Shown here: one piece after another, positions 52,159 through 60,998 of the stretch
Layout of the letters: each line of letters starts with the position of its first letter
How positions within the stretch are numbered: the stretch's first letter is position 1
From: Ancylobacter tetraedralis
GTDB lineage: Bacteria > Pseudomonadota > Alphaproteobacteria > Rhizobiales > Xanthobacteraceae
Length of the DNA: 64,000 bases
NCBI RefSeq assembly: GCF_014195655.1
Contig: NZ_JACICD010000001.1
Coordinates: 348,682-412,681, forward strand
Direction of reading: 5' to 3'
The notes under the pieces: generated by a model
The model's database searches: none
What the model was told of the DNA's origin: nothing
What the model saw: the letters and a program-made list of their open reading frames with translations, nothing else
Program-made: the position numbers and the translations under genes

Positions 52159-53322
52159 TCACCCCTGCTGGCGCACGTCGCCCGAATCGGAGGTGGTAAT
52201 GGGGGTGGCGCGGGCGTGGCCATAGCTGCGCATGGACGGCGCGTCCTCCGCCCGCTCCCGCACCATGCGCCGCCCGCCGCGCCAGCTGGCGACCAGATGC
52301 TGCGCGCTGGCCAGCGGCAACCCGTCGAACATGTCGGCCAGCCGGCTCATCTCCGCCGCCGAGCGTCCCGTCGCCGGGTGCAGGCGGAACAGCACGCGCG
52401 ACAGCACGGCGAAGGACAGACCCAGCGCCCGCGCGGCAACGGCGAGGGCCTGTCCCGTCTCGTCGGCGACGATGCGCGCGGCATTCTCCCGCGTCACGCC
52501 CAGCGCGGCTTCCATGAGGGCGGCGATGCCGGCGGGCTCGGCGGCCTTTGCCAGATCGAGCAGTGCATCGGTAAAGGTGCCGTCGGCCGCCGCCACCCGC
52601 TCGGCGAGCGAGAGAGGCGGCAGGGTGACGAGGCGGGCGACCAGCGCGGTGCGCTCTTCCGGCGAGGCGGCGAGATAGTCGAGCCGCGGAACGGCCGGCG
52701 GAGGCGCGATGCTCGGGTCGCCGCCGGGAGCGACCGTATCGCGCGGTTCACCCCGGTCGGGCGCGGCGGGGCGCTCGGGAAATGCGGCCGCGAGTTCAGT
52801 GGCGATGCCGGCGACAATCTCGGCGGTCATGGCGGCGGTATCGAGCGCTGTCGCGTTGGCCGGGCGCCGCTCTCGCGCCGGCGCCCCGGCCCCGTGCATG
52901 CGCGCCGCGAGCCGCTTGGCGAGTGCCGGCGAGACCTCGCGACGGGCGCTGATGGCGGCCAGTTGATCCGGATTCGCCCGGTCCACCAGCGCGGCAAGAT
53001 CTTCCTCGCCCAGAACCGGTGACAGGCGCAGCATCGGGCCGGCCAGCGCGATCGGCCCGTCGATGAGATCGAGCACGAAATCGCGCGGCAGATCGCTGCG
53101 AGGTGCGATCTCGCGCAGCGCGCGGGCGGCTGTCGGAGCCTCCACCGCGGTGAGCAGGTGACGGGCGAGCGTGGCGAAGCGGCTCTGCTCGTCCGCATTG
53201 TGCGAGGGCTGGCGCAGGTACAGCCCGACAAGCGCGCGCAGCATGTCCGGCCGGGTGTCCTCGTGCCGGCGACGTGCTTCCTCGATCAGGAGTTTGAGGC
53301 CGGAACCGGTCGCAGGGGGCAT
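52159..53322 (-). CDS. DUF2336 family helical-repeat protein
   Basis: 387 residues with HEAT-like helical repeats at the N-terminus (LKLLIEEARRRHEDTRPDMLRALVGLYL, FVLDLIDGPIALAGPMLRLSPVLGEEDLAALV), a linker, and a second helical part (LDYLAASPEERTALVARLVTL, AALGVTRENAARIV). It fits DUF2336, common in alphaproteobacteria and of unknown role. ATG at 53322 gives the start nearest the conserved block. It is convergent with DUF1491. Confidence 0.85.
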   Translation of the reverse strand: MPPATGSGLKLLIEEARRRHEDTRPDMLRALVGLYLRQPSHNADEQSRFATLARHLLTAVEAPTAARALREIAPRSDLPRDFVLDLIDGPIALAGPMLRLSPVLGEEDLAALVDRANPDQLAAISARREVSPALAKRLAARMHGAGAPARERRPANATALDTAAMTAEIVAGIATELAAAFPERPAAPDRGEPRDTVAPGGDPSIAPPPAVPRLDYLAASPEERTALVARLVTLPPLSLAERVAAADGTFTDALLDLAKAAEPAGIAALMEAALGVTRENAARIVADETGQALAVAARALGLSFAVLSRVLFRLHPATGRSAAEMSRLADMFDGLPLASAQHLVASWRGGRRMVRERAEDAPSMRSYGHARATPITTSDSGDVRQQG

Positions 53323-53533
53323 AGGGATGAAATTGTCTGATGAAATGATTCGGCGCCACGCGCCGTTCCGCGAAACCAAGCTAGGCCTCGAACGTTAGCG
53401 AGGCGTTAACCATGAACCATTGTTATGGGGTCATTCGGATTAACCAAAGGGAAGCTCGGGCCTTCCCGGCCGATCCGCCCCCGTCACGGCTGGATCGTAT
53501 GGCTTGAATCCGTGCAACCCCGCGGAGGGCGAG

Positions 53534-53761
53534 ATGGGCGTGATCGTGCCGTTTGCCATTCCTCGAGCGCCGGGCGACGCCTCGCGCGTCCGCAAGCCTC
53601 CCCGCGCCGTGGGGGAGGGCGAGACGGGTGAAGCCATCATCGGTGAGGCGACCACCGGCGAAATCGTGATCCTGCAGGTGATCCAGCGCGTGCGCGCGCA
53701 GGTGCCGGAACTGCCGGCTGGCGGCAGTCACGGACCGGCGCCGACCAGCGGCAGCCTATGA
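53534..53761 (+). CDS. Small hypothetical protein
   Basis: 75 residues, MGVIVPFAIPRAPGDASRVRKPPRAVGEGETGEAI at the start and a short hydrophobic stretch EIVILQVIQRVRAQ near residue 45-58. The ATG follows CGGAGGGCGAG, and the stop overlaps the convergent DUF1254 gene by six bases. A TTAACC motif occurs twice in the upstream gap (53404-53446) but does not make a full TTAA-N7-TTAA CtrA site. I do not recognise a family; it may not be expressed. Confidence 0.5.
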   Translation: MGVIVPFAIPRAPGDASRVRKPPRAVGEGETGEAIIGEATTGEIVILQVIQRVRAQVPELPAGGSHGPAPTSGSL

Positions 53762-54301
53762 CGGGCTGTCGCAGCCGGCGGCATCCACCAGCGCCTTGAT
53801 CGCCTCGCGGGCGCTACGCTCGCGGACCAGCCCACGGATGAGCACGACGCCCTCATTGCTGGGGGATTCGACCACCAGACGGTCGGCCACCGTGACTTCG
53901 TCATTTTCCGGCAGCGCGGCTTTCTGCTTGGCGTTCATCAAGTCGAGTTCGATGACGCTGCGTCCGGCCGAGCGGTCGTTGATGGCGTAGAACGGCATTC
54001 CGTAGCGCGTATAGAAGGAGATGGAGGTGTAGTCCTCCGTCGTCGGTACGCGGATCTTCAATGCTCCGTCGCCGAGATCGTACAGGCACACGGCCGAGAC
54101 GAAGGCCGGATCGCTCGCCGGCAGCACCGCACCCTCGGAGGACGGGTCGTCGATGGGGGTGACGGTGTTCACGTCGCCGATCGCCGACAGGCGGGAATAG
54201 GCGTCCCTCTCCGCGAGATAGGGCAGGATCAGCACCCCCACCAAATGCACGATGCCGCCCAGCACGAGGCCGGCGAGGATCGGCACGATCAGCCTTTTCA
54301 T
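53756..54301 (-). CDS. DUF1254 domain protein with membrane anchor
   Basis: 181 residues. One N-terminal helix (about 4-28) anchors the rest outside. The body GDVNTVTPIDD, FVSAVCLYDLGDGALKIRVPTTEDYTSISFYTRYGMPFYAINDRSAGRSVIELDLM matches the DUF1254 half of the larger DUF1254-DUF1214 proteins. Here DUF1254 and DUF1214 are separate adjacent genes. ATG at 54301 rather than TTG 54304. The role is unknown. Confidence 0.82.
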   Translation of the reverse strand: MKRLIVPILAGLVLGGIVHLVGVLILPYLAERDAYSRLSAIGDVNTVTPIDDPSSEGAVLPASDPAFVSAVCLYDLGDGALKIRVPTTEDYTSISFYTRYGMPFYAINDRSAGRSVIELDLMNAKQKAALPENDEVTVADRLVVESPSNEGVVLIRGLVRERSAREAIKALVDAAGCDSPS

Positions 54302-54353
54302 CAAGGCCGTCCCCCCGTTGCACGGTGGCGGCGGGCGGACATGGCGAGGCCGC

Positions 54354-54941
54354 TCATGGGCAGCGCTCCGTCACCAGCCGTGGCATGGCCGGCGCGTCGC
54401 TGGTGCGGCGGGCGAGGCCGACCGGCGTATCGTACAGCCGCAGCGTGAGCACGATGCGCTCGCGCGCGCCGGTCGGCAGCCAGTTGCCCGGCCGGGCGCG
54501 CGGGCCCAGCAGCAGGTCGAGCGTGCCGTCCCGGTTCCACACCACTTCCGGGCTGGTGAAGCCGCTGCGCTTGGCCGGGTTGTCGATCAGCCGGCCGCGC
54601 GGGTCGGTGACGGTGAGCGTCCAGAAACGTGCCTGCGGCAGGCTGCCGGTGAGCCGGATGTCGCAGCGCCCGTCCAGTGGCATGCCGGCATCGTCCGTGC
54701 GGGCGACGAAGGCGAGGCCGTCGGCGAGTTCCAGCGGCAGTTCGCCGGCGCGGGCAAGCGCGGCTCGCGCATAGGGATCGGCATCCTCCGCCCCCGCCTT
54801 GGGCCAGGCTTCCCAGGCACCGGAGCGGATCGACGCCGGACCATAGCCCTTGACCGTGGTGAACCAGGTCAGGCCCAGGCCGACGACGGCACCGATGGCG
54901 AGCGTCAGGATGAAGAGGAGGGAACGCACGGGTCCGGGCAA
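54354..54941 (-). CDS. DUF1214 domain protein with membrane anchor
   Basis: 195 residues: a transmembrane helix at about 5-27 and then the DUF1214 fold, ELADGLAFVARTDDAGMPLDGRCDIRLTGSLPQARFWTLTVTDPRGRLIDNPAKRSGFTSPEVV and GNWLPTGARERIVLTLRLYDTPV. It is the upstream partner of the DUF1254 gene (52 bases). The start is TTG at 54941 or GTG at 54929; neither has a strong ribosome site. Function unknown. Confidence 0.83.
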   Translation of the reverse strand: MPGPVRSLLFILTLAIGAVVGLGLTWFTTVKGYGPASIRSGAWEAWPKAGAEDADPYARAALARAGELPLELADGLAFVARTDDAGMPLDGRCDIRLTGSLPQARFWTLTVTDPRGRLIDNPAKRSGFTSPEVVWNRDGTLDLLLGPRARPGNWLPTGARERIVLTLRLYDTPVGLARRTSDAPAMPRLVTERCP

Positions 54942-54990
54942 TCCGATGGAACGCGGGTGCGCTCATGCATGGGCACTGGAAGCGGGAAGG

Positions 54991-55026
54991 TCAATCGGCA
55001 AAGCCCTCTCAATCGGCAAAGCCTCT
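54991..55026. repeat. 18-bp tandem repeat, two units plus decay
   Basis: TCAATCGGCAAAGCCCTC (54991-55008) is followed directly by TCAATCGGCAAAGCCTCT (55009-55026) and then a degenerate CCATCGGCGGAGTCGGCAAGG. It lies between the DUF1214 gene and the PBP1A gene. Confidence 0.85.
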
Positions 55027-55066
55027 CCATCGGCGGAGTCGGCAAGGCCGTCCATTCGGTCGCGTC

Positions 55067-57298
55067 TCAGTTGCTCCCACTCGCCCCCACGCCGGACGCG
55101 GGGACCGGCATCTGGCCGGCATCGGCGGCGGCGGTGGGCCGGCGGATCGGCTGCGCGGCGGCCTCCCGCATGCGGCTGGAGAGCGTCATCAATTGCCGGG
55201 CGGCGGCCGGCGACAGCGTGACGGGGCGCTGCACGCCATCGACCTGCAGCGCCTCGGCATCCGCCACCGCGCCGTCGAGCTTGGGCACCGGCAGGCCCTC
55301 CAGGCTCGGCGGCGGCTTCAGTTCGATGCCCTGATGGGCGAAGGCCATCACCTTCTGCCAGGTCATGGCGGGCAGGGTGCCGCCGGTCATCTTGCGGGTG
55401 GGCGCGTAATCGTCATTGCCGAACCAGATGGCGCCGACATAATTGCCGGTGAAGCCGACGAACCACGCGTCGCGATAGGCGTTGGTGGTGCCGGTCTTTC
55501 CGGCCACCTTGACCCCCGGCAGCCGGGCACGCCGGCCGGTGCCGTTTTCCACCACGCTGTTCAGCATGGGGTTGATCATGCCGATGACGTTTTCGGGGAT
55601 GATCCGGTGCGGCTTGGGGCCGTCGCGGTCGAAGTTCCACACGGGCTCACCGGCGGGGGTGCGCATGTCGATGATGGCGTGCGGGTCGACCGACATGCCG
55701 TTATTGGCGAACACGGCATAGCCGGTCGCCTGGTCCAGCACCGTCACCTCGGCGGCGCCGAGCGGCAGGGCGCGGGTGATCTTCAGTTCGCTCTTCACGC
55801 CCATGGCATGGGCGAGATCGACGATGCGCCCGCGCCCGATCGCCTCGGCCAGCTTCACCGCCACCGTGTTCAGCGAGCGGGTGAGGGCGGTGATGAGCGG
55901 AATGCGGCCGGCATAGGAGCGGCCGTAATTCTGCGGGCACCAGTTGCCGATGCAGATGGGCCCGTCGACCACCATCGTGTCGGGCGTGTATTTGCCGGTC
56001 ATCAGCGCGGCGGTATAGACATAGGGCTTGAAGGACGAGCCGGGCTGGCGCAGCGCGTCGGTGGCGCGGTTGAACTGGCTCTCGCCATAGTCGCGCCCGC
56101 CGACCATCGCGCGCACCGCGCCGTTCGGCTCCATCACCACCATGGCGGACTGCTTGGCGCCGTAATCCTTGCCGAACTGCTTGAGGCTGTCGCGGATCGC
56201 GAGGTCCGCCGCCTTCTGGATGTTCGGGTCGAGCGCCGTACGCACCAGGAAGGAGCGCTCGGCATAGCTGCGCGGCAGCTTGTCGACGATCTGCTTCACC
56301 TGGTCGAAGGCAAAGTCGAGGTAATATTCCGGTACGTCGTCCTGCTTGCGGTCGACCGGGGTCGCCGGGTTGCGGCGGGCGCCGAACACCTGGCCCTCGG
56401 TCATGAAGCCGGCATCGACGAGGTTGTCGAGCACGACGGAAGCGCGCCAGCGCGCGGCCGGCAGGTTGACATGGGGCGCGAATTTCGACGGCGCCTTGAA
56501 CAGGCCGGCCAGCATGGCGGCCTCGGCGAGGTTCACGTCGCGCGCGGACTTGCCGAAATAATACTGCGCCGCCGCGTCCACGCCAAAGGCGCCGCCGCCC
56601 ATATAGGCGCGGTCGAGATACAGTTTCAGGATCTGGTTCTTGGTGAGGTGGAATTCCAGCCACAGCGCGAGGAACGCTTCCTTGATCTTGCGTTCCAGCG
56701 TGCGCTCGTTGGAGAGGAACAGGTTCTTGGCCAGCTGCTGGGTCAGCGAGGAGCCGCCCTGCACCACGCCGCCCGCGCGCGCATTGGACAGCACGGCGCG
56801 GAAGGTGCCGGGAATATCGATGCCGAAATGGTCGTAGAAGCGCCGGTCCTCGGTGGCCAGCACGGCCTTGATGAGGTGATCGGGGAATTCCTCCAGCGGC
56901 ACCGTGTCATTGTGGCGGATGCCGCGCTCGCCGATGATGTTGCCGTAGCGGTCCTGGAAGGTGACGGACAATTCGGCCCGCTTCAGCCAGTCATCCGAGG
57001 TCTCGTGGAAGGCGGGCACGGCCAGCGCCAGCATGAGCACGGCGCCGATCGCCCCCCAGCTCATGCCGGTCGAGGCGAGGGAGATGGCGAGGCGCGCCGG
57101 GCCCTGCACGTTGAAGCGCTCGGTGAAGGCGACGAACGCATCCCAGAACGCGCGCAGGCCGATGCCGCTGGCATAGATGGTCGAATCGATCCAGGAATCG
57201 AGCGCCAGCAGGAAATTCCGCAGCCGACGACTGCCCCGCGCGCGGGGGGCGGCCGGAGACGGCTCTTTGGGGGGAACATCCTGCGGCGTGTCGCTCAA
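55067..57298 (-). CDS. Class A penicillin-binding protein (PBP1A family)
   Basis: 743-residue bifunctional peptidoglycan synthase. After a cytoplasmic start and a helix (about 80-97), the GT51 glycosyltransferase has AVLATEDRRFYDHFGIDIPGTFRA (catalytic Glu) and GGSSLTQQLAKNLFLSNERTLERKIKEA. The transpeptidase has SSFKP (nucleophile Ser), SLN and KTGTT. C-terminal residues 680-743 are Pro/Ala-rich. Start is TTG at 57298 preceded by GGAGTAGAGGG. The gene is monocistronic, with a 15-bp tandem repeat directly in its leader. Confidence 0.93.
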   Translation of the reverse strand: MSDTPQDVPPKEPSPAAPRARGSRRLRNFLLALDSWIDSTIYASGIGLRAFWDAFVAFTERFNVQGPARLAISLASTGMSWGAIGAVLMLALAVPAFHETSDDWLKRAELSVTFQDRYGNIIGERGIRHNDTVPLEEFPDHLIKAVLATEDRRFYDHFGIDIPGTFRAVLSNARAGGVVQGGSSLTQQLAKNLFLSNERTLERKIKEAFLALWLEFHLTKNQILKLYLDRAYMGGGAFGVDAAAQYYFGKSARDVNLAEAAMLAGLFKAPSKFAPHVNLPAARWRASVVLDNLVDAGFMTEGQVFGARRNPATPVDRKQDDVPEYYLDFAFDQVKQIVDKLPRSYAERSFLVRTALDPNIQKAADLAIRDSLKQFGKDYGAKQSAMVVMEPNGAVRAMVGGRDYGESQFNRATDALRQPGSSFKPYVYTAALMTGKYTPDTMVVDGPICIGNWCPQNYGRSYAGRIPLITALTRSLNTVAVKLAEAIGRGRIVDLAHAMGVKSELKITRALPLGAAEVTVLDQATGYAVFANNGMSVDPHAIIDMRTPAGEPVWNFDRDGPKPHRIIPENVIGMINPMLNSVVENGTGRRARLPGVKVAGKTGTTNAYRDAWFVGFTGNYVGAIWFGNDDYAPTRKMTGGTLPAMTWQKVMAFAHQGIELKPPPSLEGLPVPKLDGAVADAEALQVDGVQRPVTLSPAAARQLMTLSSRMREAAAQPIRRPTAAADAGQMPVPASGVGASGSN

Positions 57299-57305
57299 GC
57301 CCTCT

Positions 57306-57365
57306 ACTCCAAGGCCGGTATTCTAAAGCCCGGCACTCTAACGCCCGGTACTCTAAAGTCCGTTA
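57306..57365. repeat. 15-bp tandem repeat, four units, in the PBP1A leader
   Basis: Four consecutive 15-base units: TACTCCAAGGCCGGT, ATTCTAAAGCCCGGC, ACTCTAACGCCCGGT, ACTCTAAAGTCCGTT (57306-57365). They begin eight bases upstream of the PBP1A TTG start and include its ribosome site. Confidence 0.88.
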
Positions 57366-57547
57366 CGCGTCCCGCCGGGTGCTCGAAAGGCGTCGGTCGT
57401 GGCGCTCCTGCCTTATAGCCGAGCCCTCGCGCGGCGACGAGGGGCGCGAGGGGGCTCGCTTCAATGGAAGCCCGACGCTATCTAAGGTGTGATTGCCGGT
57501 CGATGAAGCCGCCGGCGTTTCTGGTCCGCTTCTGCTGCGAAGGTCGC

Positions 57548-58093
57548 ATGACGTCCGAGATTGCCGAGCCGTTCTGGCGCACCAAGTCGCTGGAGGAACT
57601 GGATTCCGCGGAATGGGAGAGCCTGTGCGACGGCTGCGGGCGCTGCTGCCTTGTGAAGCTGCAGGACGAGGATACCGAGGCGATCGCCTACACCGATATC
57701 GGCTGCAAGCTGCTCGATGAGGATGGCTGCCGCTGCCGCGATTACCCCAACCGGCAGGCGGTCGTGCCCGATTGCGTGCGCCTGACGCCGCAGACCGTGC
57801 GGGCCATCGACTGGCTGCCGACCTCCTGTGCCTACCGGCTGGTGGAGGAGGGGCGCGATCTCTACTGGTGGCACCATCTGGTCTCGGGCGACCGCGACAC
57901 CGTGCACCAGGTCGGCGTCTCGGTGCGCGGCAAGGTGGCCGTGCTGGAAGACGACCTGCCGCTGCAGGATTTCGTCGATCATATGGTGCGCTGGCCGCTG
58001 CGCCTGCCGCGCGGGGCGACACGGCGGACGCCGAAGACCCCGCCCGTCAGCGCAGCAGCGGCGGCGTCAGCAGCATCACCGCGAAAGCGCTGA
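57548..58093 (+). CDS. YcgN family cysteine-cluster protein (UPF0260)
   Basis: 181 residues. The Cys-rich core [42 protein letters not shown] and LPTSCAYRL is the UPF0260/YcgN signature and probably binds a metal or Fe-S cluster. [21 protein letters not shown] is the family's second block. ATG 57548 follows GAAGG; ATG 57503 is possible. The last 47 bases, encoding a low-complexity Ala/Ser tail, overlap the convergent lysE-type gene. Confidence 0.9.
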   Translation: MTSEIAEPFWRTKSLEELDSAEWESLCDGCGRCCLVKLQDEDTEAIAYTDIGCKLLDEDGCRCRDYPNRQAVVPDCVRLTPQTVRAIDWLPTSCAYRLVEEGRDLYWWHHLVSGDRDTVHQVGVSVRGKVAVLEDDLPLQDFVDHMVRWPLRLPRGATRRTPKTPPVSAAAAASAASPRKR

Positions 58094-58634
58094 CCACGGC
58101 GGCGCCGAGGCGCGGCACCAGGCTTGCCCGGCCGGCCGCATCGGCGGCGTGGCCGAGCAGCGCGCCGAGGGCGATCCAGCCGAGGGCGACGGTAGCGGTG
58201 AGCAGCGCGAAGGCCATGAGATAGCCCGGCCAGGCCGGCGCATTGAACGGCACCACGCCGAGCGCGAAGACGATGGCCTTCGGATTGAGCAGCGTGGTGA
58301 GGAAGATGCGCCCCGGCGTCACGAGGCCGGGCCCCGCGATGGGCAGGCCCGCGCCGCGCCACAATTTCCACGCGACGAACAGCAGATAGAGCCCGACCAT
58401 CAGCCGCAGGCCCAGCGCCAGCATCGGCGCCGCCGCCACCACCGGCCCGAGGGCGAGGCCGATGGCGCTGATGGCGCTGATGGCGATGAGATAGCCGGCC
58501 GCTTCCGCCGGAACAAGCGGCAACGCGCGCCGCCAGCCGACCGCGGCGCCCGCCGTGGCGAGCAGCGTGTTGGTCGGGCCGGGGGTGGCGAGGATCGCCA
58601 GCACGGCGAGCACGAAGAGGACGGGATCGGTCAT
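58047..58634 (-). CDS. LysE/RhtB family amino-acid exporter
   Basis: 195 residues with about six helices. [30 protein letters not shown] is the LysE signature start, with the PGP motif at residues 18-20; [20 protein letters not shown] is the second conserved block. Substrate unknown. ATG 58634 begins the family's N-terminus. Its 3' end runs 47 bases into the convergent YcgN gene. Confidence 0.9.
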   Translation of the reverse strand: MTDPVLFVLAVLAILATPGPTNTLLATAGAAVGWRRALPLVPAEAAGYLIAISAISAIGLALGPVVAAAPMLALGLRLMVGLYLLFVAWKLWRGAGLPIAGPGLVTPGRIFLTTLLNPKAIVFALGVVPFNAPAWPGYLMAFALLTATVALGWIALGALLGHAADAAGRASLVPRLGAAVVSAFAVMLLTPPLLR

Positions 58635-58690
58635 CCTGCCATCTAGCCGCACAGGGGCAGCCCCGACATCGGGAGCTCCCCGTACCCGCC

Positions 58691-59827
58691 TCAGAGCGCG
58701 AGCACGCTTTTGTCGACCTGGTTGATGTCCCGGGTGCCGGTGAGCGCCATGGAGACGTCGAGTTCCTTGCGCATGATCTCGATGGCCTTGGCGACGCCCG
58801 CCTGACCGCCCGCCGCCAGCGACCACAGGAAGGCCTTGCCCATCAAGCAGCCTTGCGCGCCCAGCGCGCGGGCCTTGAGGATGTCCTGCCCCGAGGTGAC
58901 GCCGCCGTCGAACCAGATCTCGCTCTTGCCCCCGCCAATGGCGTCGACGATCTTCGGCAGCGCCGAGATGGAGGAGACCGCGCCGTCGAGCTGGCGGCCG
59001 CCATGGTTGGACACCACGATGGCGTCGGCGCCGGCCTCAGCGGCGATCTTCGCGTCCTCGACATCCAGCACGCCCTTGAGGATGAGCTTGCCCGGCCATA
59101 GCGAGCGCACCCATTCCACGTCCTTCCAGGAAAGCGAGGGGTCGAACTGGCCGGCGATCCACTGCGAGAGCGTGGTGAGGCTGTCACTCTCCTTGCGCAC
59201 CGCGAGATTGCCGAAGGAATGGCGCTTGCCCATCAGCACGCTCATCGCCCAGGCCGGCTTGGTGGCGATGTCGATGGCGTTGGCCAGCGTCAGCTTGGGC
59301 GGGACGGCGAGGCCGTTCTTGATGTCCATGTGCCGCTGGCCCTGGATCTGCAGGTCGAGCGTCAGCACCAGCGCCGAGCACTTTGCCGCCTTGGCGCGCT
59401 CGATCAGCGATTCGGAGAATTTGCGGTCCCGCATCACATAGAGCTGGAACCAGAACGGCTTCGACACCGCCGCGGCCACGTCCTCGATCGAACAGATCGA
59501 CATGGTGGAGAGGGTGAACGGGATGCCGGCGGCGTGGGCGGCGCGGCAGCCGTGAATCTCGCCGTCACCATGGAACAGGCCGGTGAGCCCGGTGGGCGCG
59601 ATGGCCAGCGGCAGCGCCACCTTCTCGCCGATCATCGTGGTGGCGGTGGAACGGTCGGACACGTCGATCATCACCCGCTGGCGCAGCGGGATGGCGGCGA
59701 GGTCGGCCTTGTTGGCCTTCAGCGTCACCTCGTCATAGGAGCCGCGGTCGGCATAGTGGAAGATGGCGCGCGGCACCTTGCGCATCGCGATCTGCCGGAG
59801 GTCCTGGATATTGGTGACGGTGGCCAT
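58691..59827 (-). CDS. lldD: FMN-dependent L-lactate dehydrogenase (alpha-hydroxy-acid oxidase family)
   Basis: 378 residues. Oxidises L-lactate to pyruvate at the membrane face, passing electrons to quinone. FMN-binding IAPTGLTGLFHGDGE, QLYVMRDRK, LTLDLQIQGQR and SNHGGRQLDGAVSS (catalytic His and substrate Arg) are present, with the final GGVTSGQDILKARALGA. It is divergent from a FadR-type regulator whose likely operator lies in the gap; that arrangement supports LldD rather than another hydroxy-acid oxidase. Confidence 0.92.
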   Translation of the reverse strand: MATVTNIQDLRQIAMRKVPRAIFHYADRGSYDEVTLKANKADLAAIPLRQRVMIDVSDRSTATTMIGEKVALPLAIAPTGLTGLFHGDGEIHGCRAAHAAGIPFTLSTMSICSIEDVAAAVSKPFWFQLYVMRDRKFSESLIERAKAAKCSALVLTLDLQIQGQRHMDIKNGLAVPPKLTLANAIDIATKPAWAMSVLMGKRHSFGNLAVRKESDSLTTLSQWIAGQFDPSLSWKDVEWVRSLWPGKLILKGVLDVEDAKIAAEAGADAIVVSNHGGRQLDGAVSSISALPKIVDAIGGGKSEIWFDGGVTSGQDILKARALGAQGCLMGKAFLWSLAAGGQAGVAKAIEIMRKELDVSMALTGTRDINQVDKSVLAL

Positions 59828-60059
59828 GGGTCGCTTTCCCCTGCGCGGGCTTTTGGGGCAGGCTCATACGCCTCCCCCGTCGGACGTCAATGATGGATGC
59901 CGCCCGGCCCGTGCACGGAGGGCGCCGGACCGATCGCGGGCGCCATTCCCGGCGCGGGACGGCTCTTTGGGGACGGATGGGACAGCGGGGCTCTCCGTTC
60001 GCACGTTCCTGGCGAGCGCACCGCGCGAGGGTGGGCGCATGCAATGATGAATATCCAGT

Positions 60060-60080
60060 CTGGTAAGTTTGTTTTACCAG
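60060..60080. promoter_or_regulatory. Palindromic operator of the FadR/LldR-type regulator
   Basis: CTGGTAA (60060-60066) and TTACCAG (60074-60080) are exact inverted repeats around 7 bases. GntR/FadR-family proteins bind T-G-G-T-x-A-C-C-A-like palindromes, so this is the likely site for the adjacent regulator, controlling lldD and itself. Confidence 0.7.
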
Positions 60081-60138
60081 TCAAGTCAATTGGCATGCGC
60101 CTTGAGCTTTGGTCGCGCGCCTCCCGTGGCGCCAACAG

Positions 60139-60182
60139 GGGGCGCCAGAGGGCGCGCCAGAGGGCGCGCCAGAGGGCGCGCA
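60139..60182. repeat. 12-bp tandem repeat before gntR
   Basis: The unit GGCGCGCCAGAG occurs at 60151-60162 and 60163-60174, preceded by a 10-base variant (GGCGCCAGAG, 60141-60150) and followed by a partial (60175-60180). It is non-coding as far as visible. Confidence 0.85.
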
Positions 60183-60233
60183 ATGTGCGCGGCGCGGAAA
60201 ATGGCGTAGGAACAAGGGGCAGGGGAGGACACC

Positions 60234-60998
60234 ATGGTCGAGCGGCTCAAGACTCCGAAGCTGGCGGAGGCCATTGCCGGGCATCTCGAGCGGCTCATTC
60301 TGGAGGGCGTGCTGCGGCCGGGCGAGAAGCTCGCCAGCGAGCGCGACCTCGCCGAGCGGCTCGATGTCTCCCGACCCTCGCTGCGCGACGCTCTCGCGAT
60401 ACTGGAGACGCGCGGGCTACTGTCGACCGGCCGCGAGGGCACGCGGGTCACGCAGTTCCTCGCCGGCCTCACCGATCCGCTGGCCGGGCTTCTGCAATCC
60501 AACGAGGCGGTGACGGCGGACTATTTCGAGTATCGCGCGGCGGTGGAGACGACCGCCAGCGGGCTCGCCGCGATCCGCGCCACCGAGCCGGAGCGCGAGG
60601 CCATCCGCGACTGCCTCGCCGAGATGGAGACAGCCCACCGCGCCGAGGACCCCACCCGCGAGGCGGAGGCCGATCTCGTGCTGCATCGGCTGATCTACGC
60701 CGCCTCGCACAATCTCGTCATCCTGCACGTGATGCGGGCCTTCTCGGAGATGCTGCGGCGGGACATCTTCTTCAACCGCACCAGCCTGTTCGCGAACCCC
60801 GCCTTCCGCGATGACCTCCTGGCCCAGCATCAGGCAATCGGTCGCGCCATCATCGACGCCGATCAGGCGGCCGCCGAGGCGGCGGCGCACCACCATCTCA
60901 AGTTCACCGGCGACAGCGTGGAGAAGACGCGCCGCGATGCCGAACGGGCGGACCTCGCGCTGCGCCGGCTCAACCGCTCGACCCTGCTGGGGGGCTAG
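60234..60998 (+). CDS. FadR/GntR-family transcriptional regulator (LldR-like)
   Basis: 254 residues: winged helix (LKTPKLAEAIAGHLERLILEGVLRPGEKLASERDLAERLDVSRPSLRDALAILETRGLLSTGREGTRV) and an FCD ligand-binding domain (LHRLIYAASHNLVILHVMRAFSEMLRRD, HQAIGRAIIDADQAAAEAAAHHHL with the metal-binding His pattern). Being divergent from lldD, it probably senses lactate or a related hydroxy acid. ATG 60234 follows AGGGGAGGAC. Its stop overlaps the convergent EamA gene by four bases. Confidence 0.9.
   Translation: MVERLKTPKLAEAIAGHLERLILEGVLRPGEKLASERDLAERLDVSRPSLRDALAILETRGLLSTGREGTRVTQFLAGLTDPLAGLLQSNEAVTADYFEYRAAVETTASGLAAIRATEPEREAIRDCLAEMETAHRAEDPTREAEADLVLHRLIYAASHNLVILHVMRAFSEMLRRDIFFNRTSLFANPAFRDDLLAQHQAIGRAIIDADQAAAEAAAHHHLKFTGDSVEKTRRDAERADLALRRLNRSTLLGG

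Larger units (their letters stand above)
59828..60233. other. lldD/gntR divergent intergenic region
   Basis: 406 bases without a credible gene. It holds a 21-base palindrome (60060-60080) and a 12-bp tandem repeat (60139-60182), both listed separately. The remaining sequence should carry the two divergent promoters but shows no clear -35/-10 pair. Confidence 0.6.

Noticed and set aside
53404-53446. CtrA-like sites (TTAACC twice)
   Set aside because: The halves are not in TTAA-N7-TTAA spacing, so a CtrA box is not supported.
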